Below are positions 20,210 to 30,919 of a stretch of DNA of 64,000 nucleotides, one piece after another. The notes beneath the pieces were generated by a model, which saw only the letters and a list, made by a program, of their open reading frames with translations, ran no database searches and had not been told where the DNA came from. The stretch's first letter is position 1. Each line of letters begins with the position of its first letter. The stretch comes from Macrostomum hystrix (lineage: Eukaryota; Platyhelminthes; Macrostomidae), in assembly GCA_950097015.1 (NCBI GenBank), contig CATNEN010000001.1:26075001-26139000 (forward strand). Direction: 5' to 3'. Position numbers and translations under genes: made by a program.

Positions 20210-23200
20210 TCAGCAGTCCAGGAATTAGCTGCCTGCAGATTAATCTGCAACACAGCGTCGCAGCTTCGGCTAACCTGATGCGTCAAGCCGAGCTCGACAA
20301 GCCGGGTCTCATCCTAGTCCAGGAGCCGTGGACCTCCAAAGGTAAGCCCCAAAACGTGCCTTCTGGGTACAACTGCTTCTGCGTTAGCCCCCGCGAGGCG
20401 AACCGGCCACCTAGAGCCTGTATCTTCGGGGCCAAAACCCTCGGTGCTTGGCTCAGACCCGACCTGTCTAACGGGGATATCTGCGTCATTCAGTCTGAGG
20501 ATCTGCTGCCTGGGAGAACCACCCTCGTTGCCTCGGTTTACCTACCAGGTGACGTAGCGGTCGTCCCCCGGACGCTCACCACCCTGGTCGAACTCTGCTC
20601 TGCCAGGAATTATGAGCTGATGGTCGCCGGCGACATCAACGCCCACCATACCCACTGGGGCAGCACAGGGATAAACCAGAGAGGCGAAGACCTCCTGTCC
20701 TATGTTACCTCTACGACCCTGGAGTTCTGTAACTCTGGGTCTACGCCTACTTTCGACAATGGACGCTGGTCAGAGGTGATTGACGCCACGCTCGCTTCAC
20801 CCAAGCTCTTTCAGAGTATTGGGGTGTGGCGCGTGCTCCCGGTGCCGTCCCTCTCTGACCATAAGTTCATTCACTTTCGTGTGGCGAGCGCTCGCAGCCT
20901 AAACCACATCACGTGGAGACGGAACGCCAGAAATACTGATTGGGAAGCCTTCAGGCATGCCTTGGAGACGACCCATCGGTCTTCGGGCCAACCACCCACT
21001 ATTTCGACGTGCCGAGAGGCGGACGAGTGCGCGACTGTTTTAACAGAAACGCTAACCGCCGCCTTCGAGGCTGCCTGTCCCCTAAAAGCCTACAAAGGGA
21101 AGACATCTGCGCCGTGGTGGAATCCTCAGCTCGGCGACCTCCGTCGCAGAGCGAAGAGATTACACCGCAGAGCGAACAAAACCAGGAGCCCTGCAGACCA
21201 GACCGCCTACCTTGAAGCCATCCATGAGTTCAAGAGGGAGATCAGGACTGCCAAGGCCCAGAAGTGGCGCCAATACTGCGAGGAGCTAGAGGGCTCACGC
21301 CCCACCTCCAGAATTGTCAAAGCACTTACGCTAGACAAAATGTCCAAGCTCTCCTCGGTTAAGCGAACCGACGGCACGTCAACTGACAACCCAGGAGAAA
21401 CGCTTGAGGTCATGCTCTCTGCCTTCTTCCCCAACGAACCAACCAACCTGACCACCTCAGACCACACTGAGGGAGGCCAGATGCTGGCTGCCTCTATCAT
21501 CACGGAGGACCGCATCGTTAAAGCGGCCACCTCCTTCAAGCCTTTCAAGGCTCCAGGGCCTGATGGCATCGTACCTGCCTTTCTTAGAGAGGCGGTTAAA
21601 TGCCCAGGTTTCCTGCGCTCTCTTTGCAACCTCTATCGAGCCTGCATCACGCTCGGGTACGTCCCGCAGGCATGGACCGAGGCGAAGGTGATTTTTATCC
21701 CGAAGCCAGGCCGCCCGGACTACCAGTCTATAAAATCCTTCAGACCAATCAGTCTAACCACCTTCCTGGTCAAGCTGATGGAGAGACTAGTGCTGTGGCG
21801 CCTTCTCTCAGTGGAACTGAAGAACGCGCCGCTCAGCGACAACCAGCATGCTTTTCGGGCGGGTCGCTCCACCGAAAGCGCGCTGCACGTTCTGGTCGAC
21901 AAATTGGAGAAAGCTGTGCTTGGCACCGGCTTCGCCTTAAGCGTCTTCCTAGACATTGATGGTGCCTTTGACAACGTCCTCTTCGAAGCGTTCCGCAAAG
22001 CCCTTTACGAGAGGCACACTCACTCGTCCCTCACCAGATGGATCATGTTTATGATCAGTCATCGCACGGTCACTGCCAACCTGCTGGGCCACCAACGGAC
22101 GGTCCCCGTCCGCAAAGGGAGCCCGCAGGGAGGGGTCCTCTCTCCTATTCTCTGGAACATGGTCATTGACGAGCTCCTCCGTGACGACCGTCCTGACCCA
22201 ATCCTGAAGGTGGGGTATGCGGACGATGTCACTGCTGTGGCGTCTGGCCCATCCCCTGACACTCTCAGGGACCTCCTTCAGAATTTCATCCACTCTGCTG
22301 AACAATGGGCGGGTCGCTGTGGTCTGAAGCTCTCCGAGACCAAGACTGCAGTGATCATGTTCACCAGCAGAAACAAGTGGCAGATACAGCCGCTTAGGCT
22401 TTACGGTAAGGAAATTTCCTTCTGTAAGCAAACCAAATGCCTAGGGATCACCTTGGACCATAGGCTGAACTGGTCTCCCCATGTTCAAACCAAAACCAAG
22501 AGGGCCCTCGCGATCCTCGCGCAGCTGCGGAGGGCCGTTGGCACCACCTGGGGGCTCACCCCCAAGCGCCTCTGGTGGATCTATACTGCAATGGTCAGGC
22601 CAGCTGTCTCGTACGGCAGCTTGATCTGGGCCAGTGCCCTGCAGATGAAGACCTGCCTGGAGGCACTTAGGAAAACGCAAGGGCGCGCTTGTCGCATGAC
22701 CATGAGTGCCCCACCGTCTGCTCCTTACGACGGCCTCAATGCCTTCCTCGACGCTACCCCGCTGGACATTTTTGTCCGCAGGGAAGCCGCCAAAACAGCG
22801 CGTCGGCTCATTGACGCCGGCGTCCGCTTCACGCCGCAAAGAGCAATGGCAAAACGCAAACTTCTGCCTCACACCGATCTGTGCCTTCGTGACTTGAAAG
22901 ATGGCGGCGGACTCCACGTCTTATCTGACGGCGAACCACGCACTCTCAATCTCACCCAGCGCTACAAAATCATCATTCCCTCGAGGGATGACGCTAACGA
23001 CCACTGGAACCACCAGGAGGTCCACTGCTACACGGACGGATCCCTAAAAGACGGCCTTGCCGGCTTTGGGGTCTGCATCCTGATCAACGGCCGCGTCGTC
23101 GCCACGCATGCCCAACATACTGGGAGACTCTCCACGGTCTTCCAGAATGAGATCCTTGCCATCAGCTCTTGTGCCGCAGAGCTGAATGCCAGGAATACGA

Positions 23201-23910
23201 GAGGAGAGACCATCATCATCCACTCTGACAGCCAAGCGGCCTTACAAGCCCTTTGCCGCACCACCACGTGCTCCCGGACAGTCGCTGACTGTGCCCGGCA
23301 ACTCAACCTCCTGGCCAGTAACAACACGGTCAAGCTGAGCTGGATCCCAGGGCATGCGGGCTTCCCAGGGAACGAGCTTGCGGATACCCTTGCCAAGCAA
23401 GGTGGCTCAGGCTCTCTCCTGGGACCTGCTCCCCTGGTCCCGATCCCCATCACGGTCATCAATCGCCTTATTGATGACTGGGCTGAATCCCTGCACAGGG
23501 ACAGATGGGCGGGCACCCAGAACTGTCGGCAATCCCGTGCCGCAGTTCCGCGCCCGTCTCGCAGGCTCAGGAGCATCCTTTTGAACCAAAACCGGAAGGA
23601 TATCCGCGCCCTCGCCATGACCCTCACGGGCCACGGCTACCTCGCTAGGCACTGTTTCCTCCGGGGTGACCTTGAGAGTGAACTCTGCCCATTCTGTGAG
23701 TATGACACCGAAGATGCTGAGCACTTTGTGTGTCACTGCCCTTTCTTTAACAGAGACCGGCTTCGCTACCTCGGGCCCAACCCGTCCATGGACGAGATCT
23801 GCCAGCCCGACAGCATTCCACGGCTCGTCCAGTTCCTTCGTGCAACAAGACGAGCCACTTTCTTCCCCACGGAAGACAACGCTGCAGGACGGACCGGCGG
23901 ACCACCCTGA
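20206..23910 (+). CDS. Non-LTR retrotransposon ORF2: endonuclease, reverse transcriptase, RNase H
   Basis: 1234 aa from the ATG at 20206, which overlaps the ORF1 stop as ATGA, pointing to termination-reinitiation. Residues ~1-230 are an APE-type endonuclease (LQINLQHS, LVQEPW, VAGDINAHHTHWG, SDHKFIHF). RT follows at ~430-720, with KAPGPDGIVP, FRPISLTTFLVKLMERL and the catalytic YADD near residue 671. RNase H is at ~940-1065, with the acidic residues in YTDGS, NEILAIS, HSDSQ and GNELAD. Near residue 1160 comes a C-terminal zinc motif, CPFCEYDTEDAEHFVCHC (CX2CX8HX4C). All catalytic motifs are intact and there is no frameshift. This protein nicks the target and performs target-primed reverse transcription. 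Confidence 0.95.
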   Translation: MISSPGISCLQINLQHSVAASANLMRQAELDKPGLILVQEPWTSKGKPQNVPSGYNCFCVSPREANRPPRACIFGAKTLGAWLRPDLSNGDICVIQSEDLLPGRTTLVASVYLPGDVAVVPRTLTTLVELCSARNYELMVAGDINAHHTHWGSTGINQRGEDLLSYVTSTTLEFCNSGSTPTFDNGRWSEVIDATLASPKLFQSIGVWRVLPVPSLSDHKFIHFRVASARSLNHITWRRNARNTDWEAFRHALETTHRSSGQPPTISTCREADECATVLTETLTAAFEAACPLKAYKGKTSAPWWNPQLGDLRRRAKRLHRRANKTRSPADQTAYLEAIHEFKREIRTAKAQKWRQYCEELEGSRPTSRIVKALTLDKMSKLSSVKRTDGTSTDNPGETLEVMLSAFFPNEPTNLTTSDHTEGGQMLAASIITEDRIVKAATSFKPFKAPGPDGIVPAFLREAVKCPGFLRSLCNLYRACITLGYVPQAWTEAKVIFIPKPGRPDYQSIKSFRPISLTTFLVKLMERLVLWRLLSVELKNAPLSDNQHAFRAGRSTESALHVLVDKLEKAVLGTGFALSVFLDIDGAFDNVLFEAFRKALYERHTHSSLTRWIMFMISHRTVTANLLGHQRTVPVRKGSPQGGVLSPILWNMVIDELLRDDRPDPILKVGYADDVTAVASGPSPDTLRDLLQNFIHSAEQWAGRCGLKLSETKTAVIMFTSRNKWQIQPLRLYGKEISFCKQTKCLGITLDHRLNWSPHVQTKTKRALAILAQLRRAVGTTWGLTPKRLWWIYTAMVRPAVSYGSLIWASALQMKTCLEALRKTQGRACRMTMSAPPSAPYDGLNAFLDATPLDIFVRREAAKTARRLIDAGVRFTPQRAMAKRKLLPHTDLCLRDLKDGGGLHVLSDGEPRTLNLTQRYKIIIPSRDDANDHWNHQEVHCYTDGSLKDGLAGFGVCILINGRVVATHAQHTGRLSTVFQNEILAISSCAAELNARNTRGETIIIHSDSQAALQALCRTTTCSRTVADCARQLNLLASNNTVKLSWIPGHAGFPGNELADTLAKQGGSGSLLGPAPLVPIPITVINRLIDDWAESLHRDRWAGTQNCRQSRAAVPRPSRRLRSILLNQNRKDIRALAMTLTGHGYLARHCFLRGDLESELCPFCEYDTEDAEHFVCHCPFFNRDRLRYLGPNPSMDEICQPDSIPRLVQFLRATRRATFFPTEDNAAGRTGGPP

Positions 23911-24019
23911 CCGGCCCCGCGCCCTTGCCTGTCTGCGGGCCTACAGGGGTTAGCGGTATGGGCGACCCTCGCCTCCCCGCTGCGTCCATGGACCACCCTG
24001 CAGCTAAGTCAAAGTAAGA

Positions 24020-24032
24020 CTCATAGAGAACT
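24020..24032. repeat. Target-site duplication, right copy
   Basis: Exact match to the 13 bp at 18578-18590, directly after the 3' end of the element (AAAGTAAGA). Confidence 0.85.
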
Positions 24033-24529
24033 AGGCAACCACTTTAACCAGCTAATCGACTGTAGAGCCATGAAGTTTCATGTTCTAGGTAAGTCGTTTA
24101 AAAAACATTTAGCTATAAAACGCAAGGCTTGCACCCTGTTCTGCTGCAGCAGTGTAAACCCAACGCTCGTTGCTGCCTTTAGAAAAACTTCTGCAACAGA
24201 AGTCGACAATCAATATGAGGTTGTAAAATTTGAGTTTAGTAAACTGGAAGCCACGAAAAATGTGTCCTCAACTGGGGCCTCAGAAATTTTGGGTAAGAAT
24301 TGAGACTGAGGAGTACCAAAACTAGCCCACGGTATACGAGCTGTTGTAACCGATAGGCCCCAATGCGTGAGTTGGTAACCAAGTGCTCCTCTAACTGCTC
24401 CTGTGAATTACTGCTCTGAATGAGCACAAATTGATATTGAATGAGCGCTTAGAAATGTGTAAATTTAAAGTTTAATTACTCGATTTTTTCATGTATTATA
24501 GCGTGAGGTTTAAGAATAGCATTATAGCA
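24033..24529. other. No recognisable gene
   Basis: An open frame of 78 codons (24070-24303) starts with ATG but resembles no family I know and may be chance or an exon fragment. Confidence 0.4.
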
Positions 24530-25230
24530 GAAGAGAGTTAGCTAGAAGAGCGTTAACAAGTAGAGCGTTAACCAGTAGAGCGTTAACCAGTAGAGCGTTA
24601 ACCAGTAGAGCGTTAACCAGTAGAGCGTTAACCAGTAGAGCGCTAACCAGTAGAGCGTTAACCAGTAGAGCGCTAACCAGTAGAGCGCTAACCAGTAGAG
24701 CGAACACAAATAGAGCGTTAACCAGTAGAGCGTTAACCAGTAGAGCGTTAACCAGTAGAGCGTTAACCAGTAGAGCGTTAACCAGTAGAGCGCTAACCAG
24801 TAGAGCGTTAACCAGTAGAGCGCTAACCAGTAGAGCGTTAACCAGTAGAGCGTTAACCAGTAGAGCGCTAACCAGTAGAGCGTTAACCAGTAGAGCGCTA
24901 ACCAGTAGAGCGCTAACCAGTAGAGCGTTAACCAGTAGAAATGAAACTGTTAGAATGCTAACAAATAGATAGTTAACTAGTAAAGCGTTAACAAATCGAG
25001 CATTAAAAGTAGAGTGCTAACAAATAGAGCGTTAACAAATAGAGCGTTAAAAAATAGAGCGTTAACAAATAGAGCGTTAACAAATAGAGCGTTAAAAATA
25101 GAGCGTTAACAAATAGAGCGTTAACAAATAGAGCGTTAACAAATAGAGCGTTAACAAATAGAGCGTTAACAAATAGAGCGTTAACAAATAGAGCGTTAAC
25201 AAATAGAGCGTTAACCAGTGCAGCGTTAAG
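24530..25230. repeat. 15-bp minisatellite in two homogenised blocks
   Basis: 24530-24940 is built on GTTAACCAGTAGAGC (GCTAACC variants). 24955-25225 is built on GTTAACAAATAGAGC. The two blocks share a 15-bp unit but differ at CCAGT versus CAAAT, with a short degenerate join between them. Confidence 0.96.
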
Positions 25231-25544
25231 AAATAATCTAACTAGTGCATAAATTATCTAGTTTCAACTAGCTGCTTCAGTACAAATTTCAATAATTTTC
25301 ATTTGTTTCTGAAACTGAACACTTTAACCTGCAAGGCTAGGATTGCGGCTTTGCAAACATGTGAAACAGTTGATTACCGGTCTGTTCTCATGACCTCACG
25401 GACAAGTTGTGAGTCAGTTGAGCTCACACAGGAAAATGTCTGTTATAAAAACGGAAGACCCGTTGGCAAACACATCGTGAAACTCCAGTGAGTGGGTAGA
25501 TTGATGGCCTAGCCCATAGCTACATGGGAAATAACACTGCACTG
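25231..25544. other. Unique spacer, no gene
   Basis: A 62-codon open frame (25303-25491) has no recognisable motif. Confidence 0.4.
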
Positions 25545-26465
25545 CAACTGACTGACTGGCTGGCTGGCTGGCTGGCTGACTGACTGACTGACTGACTGAC
25601 TGGCTGACTGACTGACTGACTGACTGACTGACTGACTGACTGGCTGGCTGACTGACTGACTGACTGACTGACTGACTGACTGACTGACTGACTGACTGAC
25701 TGACTGACTGACTGACTGGCTGACTGACTGACTGACTGACTGACTGACTGGCTGACTGACTGACTGACTGACTGACTGACTGACTGACTGACTGGCTGGC
25801 TGACTGACTGACTGACTGACTGACTGACTGGCTGACTGACTGACTGGCTGGGTGACTGACTGACTGACTGACTGAATGACTGACTGAATGACTGACTGGC
25901 TGACTGACTGACTGAATAACTGACTGACTGACTGACTGACTGACTGAATAACTGACTGACTGACTGACTGACTGACTGACTGACTGACTGACTGACTGGC
26001 TGACTGACTGACTGACTGACTGACTGACTGGCTGACTGACTGACTGACTGACTGACTGACTGACTGGCTGGCTGACTGACTGACTGACTGACTGACTGAC
26101 TGACTGACTGACTGACTGACTGACTGACTGACTGGCTGGCTGGCCGACTGACTGGCTGGCTGACTGACTGACTGACTGACTGGCTGGCTGGCCGACTGAC
26201 TGGCTGGCTGACTGACTGACTGGCTGACTGGCTGGCTGGCCGACTGACTGACTGACTGACTGGCTGGCTGGCCGACTGACTGGCTGGCTGACTGACTGAC
26301 TGACTGACTGGCTGGCTGGCCGACTGACTGGCTGGCTGACTGACTGACTGGCTGACTGACTGACTGACTGACTGACTGACTGACTGACTGACTGACTGAC
26401 TGACTGACTGACTGGCTGGCTGGCTGGCCGACTGACTGACTGACTGACTGACTGACTGACTGACT
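25545..26465. repeat. (CTGA)n tetranucleotide array with CTGG variants
   Basis: About 920 bp of CTGA repeats punctuated by CTGG, with a few GCCGA and ATGA/ATAA variants. CTGG pairs and triplets recur at intervals, more densely after 26130. The 316- and 354-codon minus-strand Ser/Gln/Val frames are repeat by-products. Confidence 0.97.
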
Positions 26466-26864
26466 GGCACTTTTGCACTATTGGGGATAAAAGAGCTTTC
26501 TTAGAGTTCAGAAGCCGAATGCAATGATTGAAAGTGTAGCACTCAGGTTGGGTTTAATCTGGACCCCGGATCTTATGTGAGGGACCCTCGTCCTAAAATT
26601 TCTATCTAGATTTTGCATTCTGGAGAGACAGACCGCAGATTGAAGCTGGCCTCCTTTTATCTTGATTTCAATGCGCCTCCGACGAGTTTCCAAGAAATCT
26701 AGGGAATCTGGTTCTGCCCAGTTTAAACTCGGCTGAGTGTCAAGCGGACAGAAGGGAAAATATTTATTTGTAAATAAATTGCTTAGCTAAAGATAAACTT
26801 ATCTAATGGTTTGGAAATATGAAATGCTGACATGCACTTTATCATACTTCTATCACAAATCTCA
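26466..26864. other. Unique spacer, no gene
   Basis: AT-moderate DNA without coding signal. Confidence 0.5.
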
Positions 26865-27160
26865 GCTTATCCCAAATCTCGCATTATTCCGAATCTCGCA
26901 TTATCCCAAATCTCACAATATCCCAAATCTCCCATTATCCCAAATCTCACAATATCCCAAATCACACAATATCCCAAATCTCACAATATCCCAAATCTCT
27001 CATTATCCCAAATCTCACATTATCCCAAATCTCACAATATCCCGAATCTCGCATTATTCCAAATCTCACATTATCCCAAATCTCACAATATCCCAAATCT
27101 CACATTATCCCAAATCTCAGATTATCCCAAATATCAGATTTTCCCAAAAGTCAGTACTAT
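26865..27160. repeat. 17-bp minisatellite
   Basis: About 17 copies of a 17-bp unit near AATCTCACATTATCCCA, with CACAATAT and CGCATTAT variants. Confidence 0.93.
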
Positions 27161-27499
27161 CCCTATCTCGTATTCGCACAATATTGCACTCAGCTATATC
27201 CCCTACTCAAATCCCTGTTTGGGGATCTAAAAACAGGTTAAAATTTACAGCCTTCCAGCCACCATAAAATCCTTCATTAAGAATGGCACGAGTTTCTCGT
27301 TGATTAAAAGCTTGGCTGGATACCAAACTCTGTTCCACTTATCAGATTAGTTCTGTTGTGTGACCCGCTTGCAGACCATTTGATCATTTATCTAAAATTT
27401 TAGCTTAATTTGCAAAACCAACTTTGCCTGCCTTGGACATTCATATTTTAAGTAAGCCTTCCAATTTAAAAGCTGTTTGATTAAGCTTTGACTCACCTA
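27161..27499. other. Unique spacer, no gene
   Basis: No coding signal. On the minus strand a donor-like CTTTAG/GTGAGTCAAAG occurs at about 27490, right at the array edge; I cannot tie it to an exon. Confidence 0.4.
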
Positions 27500-28235
27500 A
27501 AGACACTCGGATCCAGCCTTGACCCACATGAGGATCCAGCCTTGACCCACTGAAGATCCAGCCTTGACCCACTGAACATCCAGCCTTGACCCACTGAGGA
27601 TCCAGCCTTGACCCTCTGAACATCCAGTCTTGATCCACATGATGATCCAGCCTTGACCCACTGAGAATCCAGCCTTGACCCACAGCGGATCCAGCCTTGA
27701 CCCTCTGAACATCCAGTCTTGACCCACATGATGATCCAGCCTTGACCCACTGAGAATCCAGCCTTGACCCACTGAGAATCCAGCCTTGACCCACTGAGGA
27801 TCAAGCCTTGACCCTCTGAACATCCAGCCTTGACCCACTGAGGATCCAGCCTTGACCCTCTGAACATCCAGTCTTGATCCACATGATGATCCAGCCTTGA
27901 CCCACTGAGAATCCAGCCTTGACCCACTGAGGATCCAGCCTTGACCATCTGAACATCCAGTCTTGACCCACATGATGATCCAGCCTTGACCCACTGAGAA
28001 TCCAGCCTTGACCCACTGAGAATCCAGCCTTGACCCACTGAGAATCCAGCCTTGACCCACTGAGGATCAAGCCTTGACCCTCTGAACATCCAGTCTTGAC
28101 CCACATGATGATCCAGCCTTGACCCACATGATGATCCAGCCTTGACCCACATGATGATCCAGCCTTGACCCACTGAGAATCCAGCCTTGACCCACTGAGA
28201 ATCCAGCCTTGACCCACATGAGGATCCAGCATTGA
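27500..28235. repeat. 22-bp minisatellite with 25-bp variants
   Basis: Units of 22 bp containing GATCCAGCCTTGACCCACTG. Longer variants carry CACATGATGATCC, and CCCTCTGAACATCC variants recur in a fixed order, so multi-unit blocks have been duplicated. Confidence 0.95.
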
Positions 28236-28591
28236 CTCAATGAGTACATTATCAACTGAGAGGTGCATATTAACTGCAATGAGAAATGGCTAGCTACAAG
28301 TTAATCAAATACAATACACAAAAACTCACCCGACCAGAGTGGATATTGCAGTCTAGATGCAGCAGATATTGAAAGCAGTCAGTCTTCCTTCAGGAATCTT
28401 CTCCAGCAGTTAATATGATCACTGAGCTATTTTAATGATAATATAGTTATTCAATCCAACCTCAGGAAGTTAAACCAGCGATCTTGATTCAGGCTGAAAA
28501 AACGGAATTGAAAGAGAAGCTTTTTGGGTTTGGCTGGGATGCGCAACAATGAGACAGGAAGTCTCACTCAGGTGGGACAATCAATCTCTGA

Positions 28592-28622
<31 letters not shown>

Positions 28623-28944
28623 AGACGGTAACAGAATCGAGGGAGAATTTCCCAGAGTTTGAGACTTTAAGCAATTTAAGCGGCAAATTCTTCAGTGACC
28701 CAGCGCTAGCCAATGGGAGAGCTGGGGTTACTCAAGAAACTACTCAACTGATGTTCCATTGGAGCAAAATCAATTATTATATTCCAAAACTCTTCTGCTG
28801 CTTCGATGAGTCTGAATTTGATCTTCTCTGAGCAGCGATCTGTGAGATGCGTCTGGGAGAACCTCTATGAGCATTGTGAAAATAATTGGGATCATATGAA
28901 AATTAAGAAGGATCTGAATGACAAGATCTGACGGCCAAAAAGAT
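28236..28944. other. Unique spacer with a CTG microsatellite
   Basis: No clear exon. A minus-strand donor-like GGTCGG/GTGAGTTTTT lies at about 28330. A CTG run lies at 28591-28618. Confidence 0.4.
28591..28618. repeat. (CTG)n microsatellite
   Basis: About nine perfect CTG triplets in otherwise unique DNA. Confidence 0.9.
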
Positions 28945-30460
28945 CAGGAGAACAGGAGAGAGAACAGGATCTGAAGGAGAGAGAACAGGATCTGAAGGAG
29001 AGAGAGAACAGGATCTGAAGGAGAGAGAGAACAGGATCTGAAGGAGAGAGAGAACAGGATCTGAAGGAGAGAGAGAACAGGATCTGAAGGAGTAAGAGAA
29101 CAAGATCTGAAGGAGAGAGAACAGGATCTGAAGGAGAGAGAACAAGATCTGAAGGAGAGAGAACAGGATCTGAAGGAGAGAGAACAGGATCTGAAGGAGA
29201 GAGAACAGGATCTGAAGGAGAGAGAATAGGATCTGAAGGAGAGAGAACAGGATCTGAAGGAGAGAGAACAGGATCTGAAGGAGAGAGAGAACAGGATCTG
29301 AAGGAGAGAGAACAGGATCTGAAGGAGAGAGAACAGGATCTGAAGGAGAGAGAACAGGATCTGAAGGAGAGAGAACAGGATCTGAAGGAGAGAGAGAGAA
29401 CAGGATCTGAAGGAGAGAGAGAACAGGATCTGAAGGAGAGAGAGAGAACAGGATCTGAAGGAGAGAGAGAACAGGATCTGAAGGAGAGAGAGAACAGGAT
29501 CTGAAGGAGAGAGAGAACAGGATCTGAAGGAGAGAGAGAACAGGATCTGAAGGAGAGAGAGAACAGGATCTGAAGGAGAGAGAGAACAAGATCTGAAGGA
29601 GAGAGAACAGGATCTGAAGGAGAGAGAACAAGATCTGAAGGAGAGAGAACAGGATCTGAAGGAGAGAGAACAGGATCTGAAGGAGAGAGAACAGGATCTG
29701 AAGGAGAGAGAGAGAACAGGATCTGAAGGAGAGAGAGAACAGGATCTGAAGGAGAGAGAACAGGATCTGAAGGAGAGAGAACAGGATCTGAAGGAGAGAG
29801 AACAGGATCTGAAGGAGAGAGAACAGGATCTGAAGGAGAGAGAACAGGATCTGAAGGAGAGAGAGAACAGGATCTGAAGGAGAGAGAGAACAGGATCTGA
29901 AGGAGAGAGAGAACAGGATCTGAAGGAGAGAGAGAACAGGATCTGAAGGAGAGAGAGAACAGGATCTGAAGGAGAGAGAGAACAAGATCTGAAGGAGAGA
30001 GAACAGGATCTGAAGGAGAGAGAACAAGATCTGAAGGAGAGAGAACAGGATCTGAAGGAGAGAGAACAGGATCTGAAGGAGAGAGAACAGGATCTGAAGG
30101 AGAGAGAACAGGATCTGAAGGAGAGAGAACAGGATCTGAAGGAGAGAGAACAGGATCTGAAGGAGAGAGAGAACAGGATCTGAAGGAGAGAGAACAGGAT
30201 CTGAAGGAGAGAGAACAGGATCTGAAGGAGAGAGAACAGGATCTGAAGGAGAGAGAACAGGATCTGAAGGAGAGAGAACAGGATCTGAAGGAGAGAGAAC
30301 AGGATCTGAAGGAGAGAGAGAACAGGATCTGAAGGAGAGAGAACAGGATCTGAAGGAGAGAGAGAACAGGATCTGAAGGAGAGAGAACAGGATCTGAAGG
30401 AGAGAGAACAGGATCTGAAGTAGAGAGAACAAGACCTGAAGTAGAGAGAACAGGATCTGA
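28945..30460. repeat. 21/23-bp purine-rich minisatellite
   Basis: About 70 units containing GGATCTGAAGGAGAGAGAAC. A GA dinucleotide gain or loss switches unit length between 21 and 23 bp (up to 25), giving alternating translated patterns. The 551- and 514-codon minus-strand frames are by-products. Confidence 0.96.
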
Positions 30461-30919
30461 AGGCTTGGATCTGTAGGTCTAAAGGCAATTACTAGATTGA
30501 ATGACAGTCGCGTGTGCCAAGCTAATATGTTATTGATTTTAATCAATTGTTTTTTCATTCTCTGCCTTTCTGAGTAGAGAACAGAAAAGTGTTTTTTTCT
30601 TGGTCTGCAGTTCTGGACAAGAAAAAAATAATTTCGCTTTCCAATCGATCGATACTAAAATGCAGTATCTGCAGCAGCAGCAGCAGTGTTAAGTACGTAC
30701 CATTGCTAAGCAAGCGCATGATTGTGAAAGGTGACACTTGTCAATTGTATGCTTTCGTGTAGAATAACTGGATATTTTTTATACGAAAAATGCTATTCTC
30801 GTGTCATTCTTTATTTAAAACTGACATTTTGAGCAAAAGCTCCTTTAAATTTTCATATAAGTAATATAATTTTAAAATCTTATCACTTACAAAAAGTATT
30901 TTTGTCTCGAATGAAAGAA
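30461..30919. other. Unique spacer with a CAG run
   Basis: (CAG)5 lies near 30673. A minus-strand ATG-containing stretch followed by a donor-like AATG/GTACGTAC lies at about 30694-30725 and could be a 5' exon, but nothing links it to a gene. Confidence 0.35.

Larger units (their letters stand above)
18591..24019 (+). mobile_element. Full-length non-LTR retrotransposon (I/R1-type, EN-RT-RNase H)
   Basis: A 5429-bp element between perfect 13-bp target-site duplications. It has two intact ORFs, a 56-nt leader ending CGCTTTCAGCAATGG, a short 3' UTR of about 109 nt and a TAAG-type 3' end rather than a long poly(A). Apurinic-type endonuclease plus RNase H places it in the I superfamily (R1, LOA, I, Tad and relatives); the exact clade needs a tree. 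Open ORFs and an exact duplication indicate a young insertion. It lies 0.6 kb upstream of the K+ channel start, in the opposite orientation. Confidence 0.93.
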
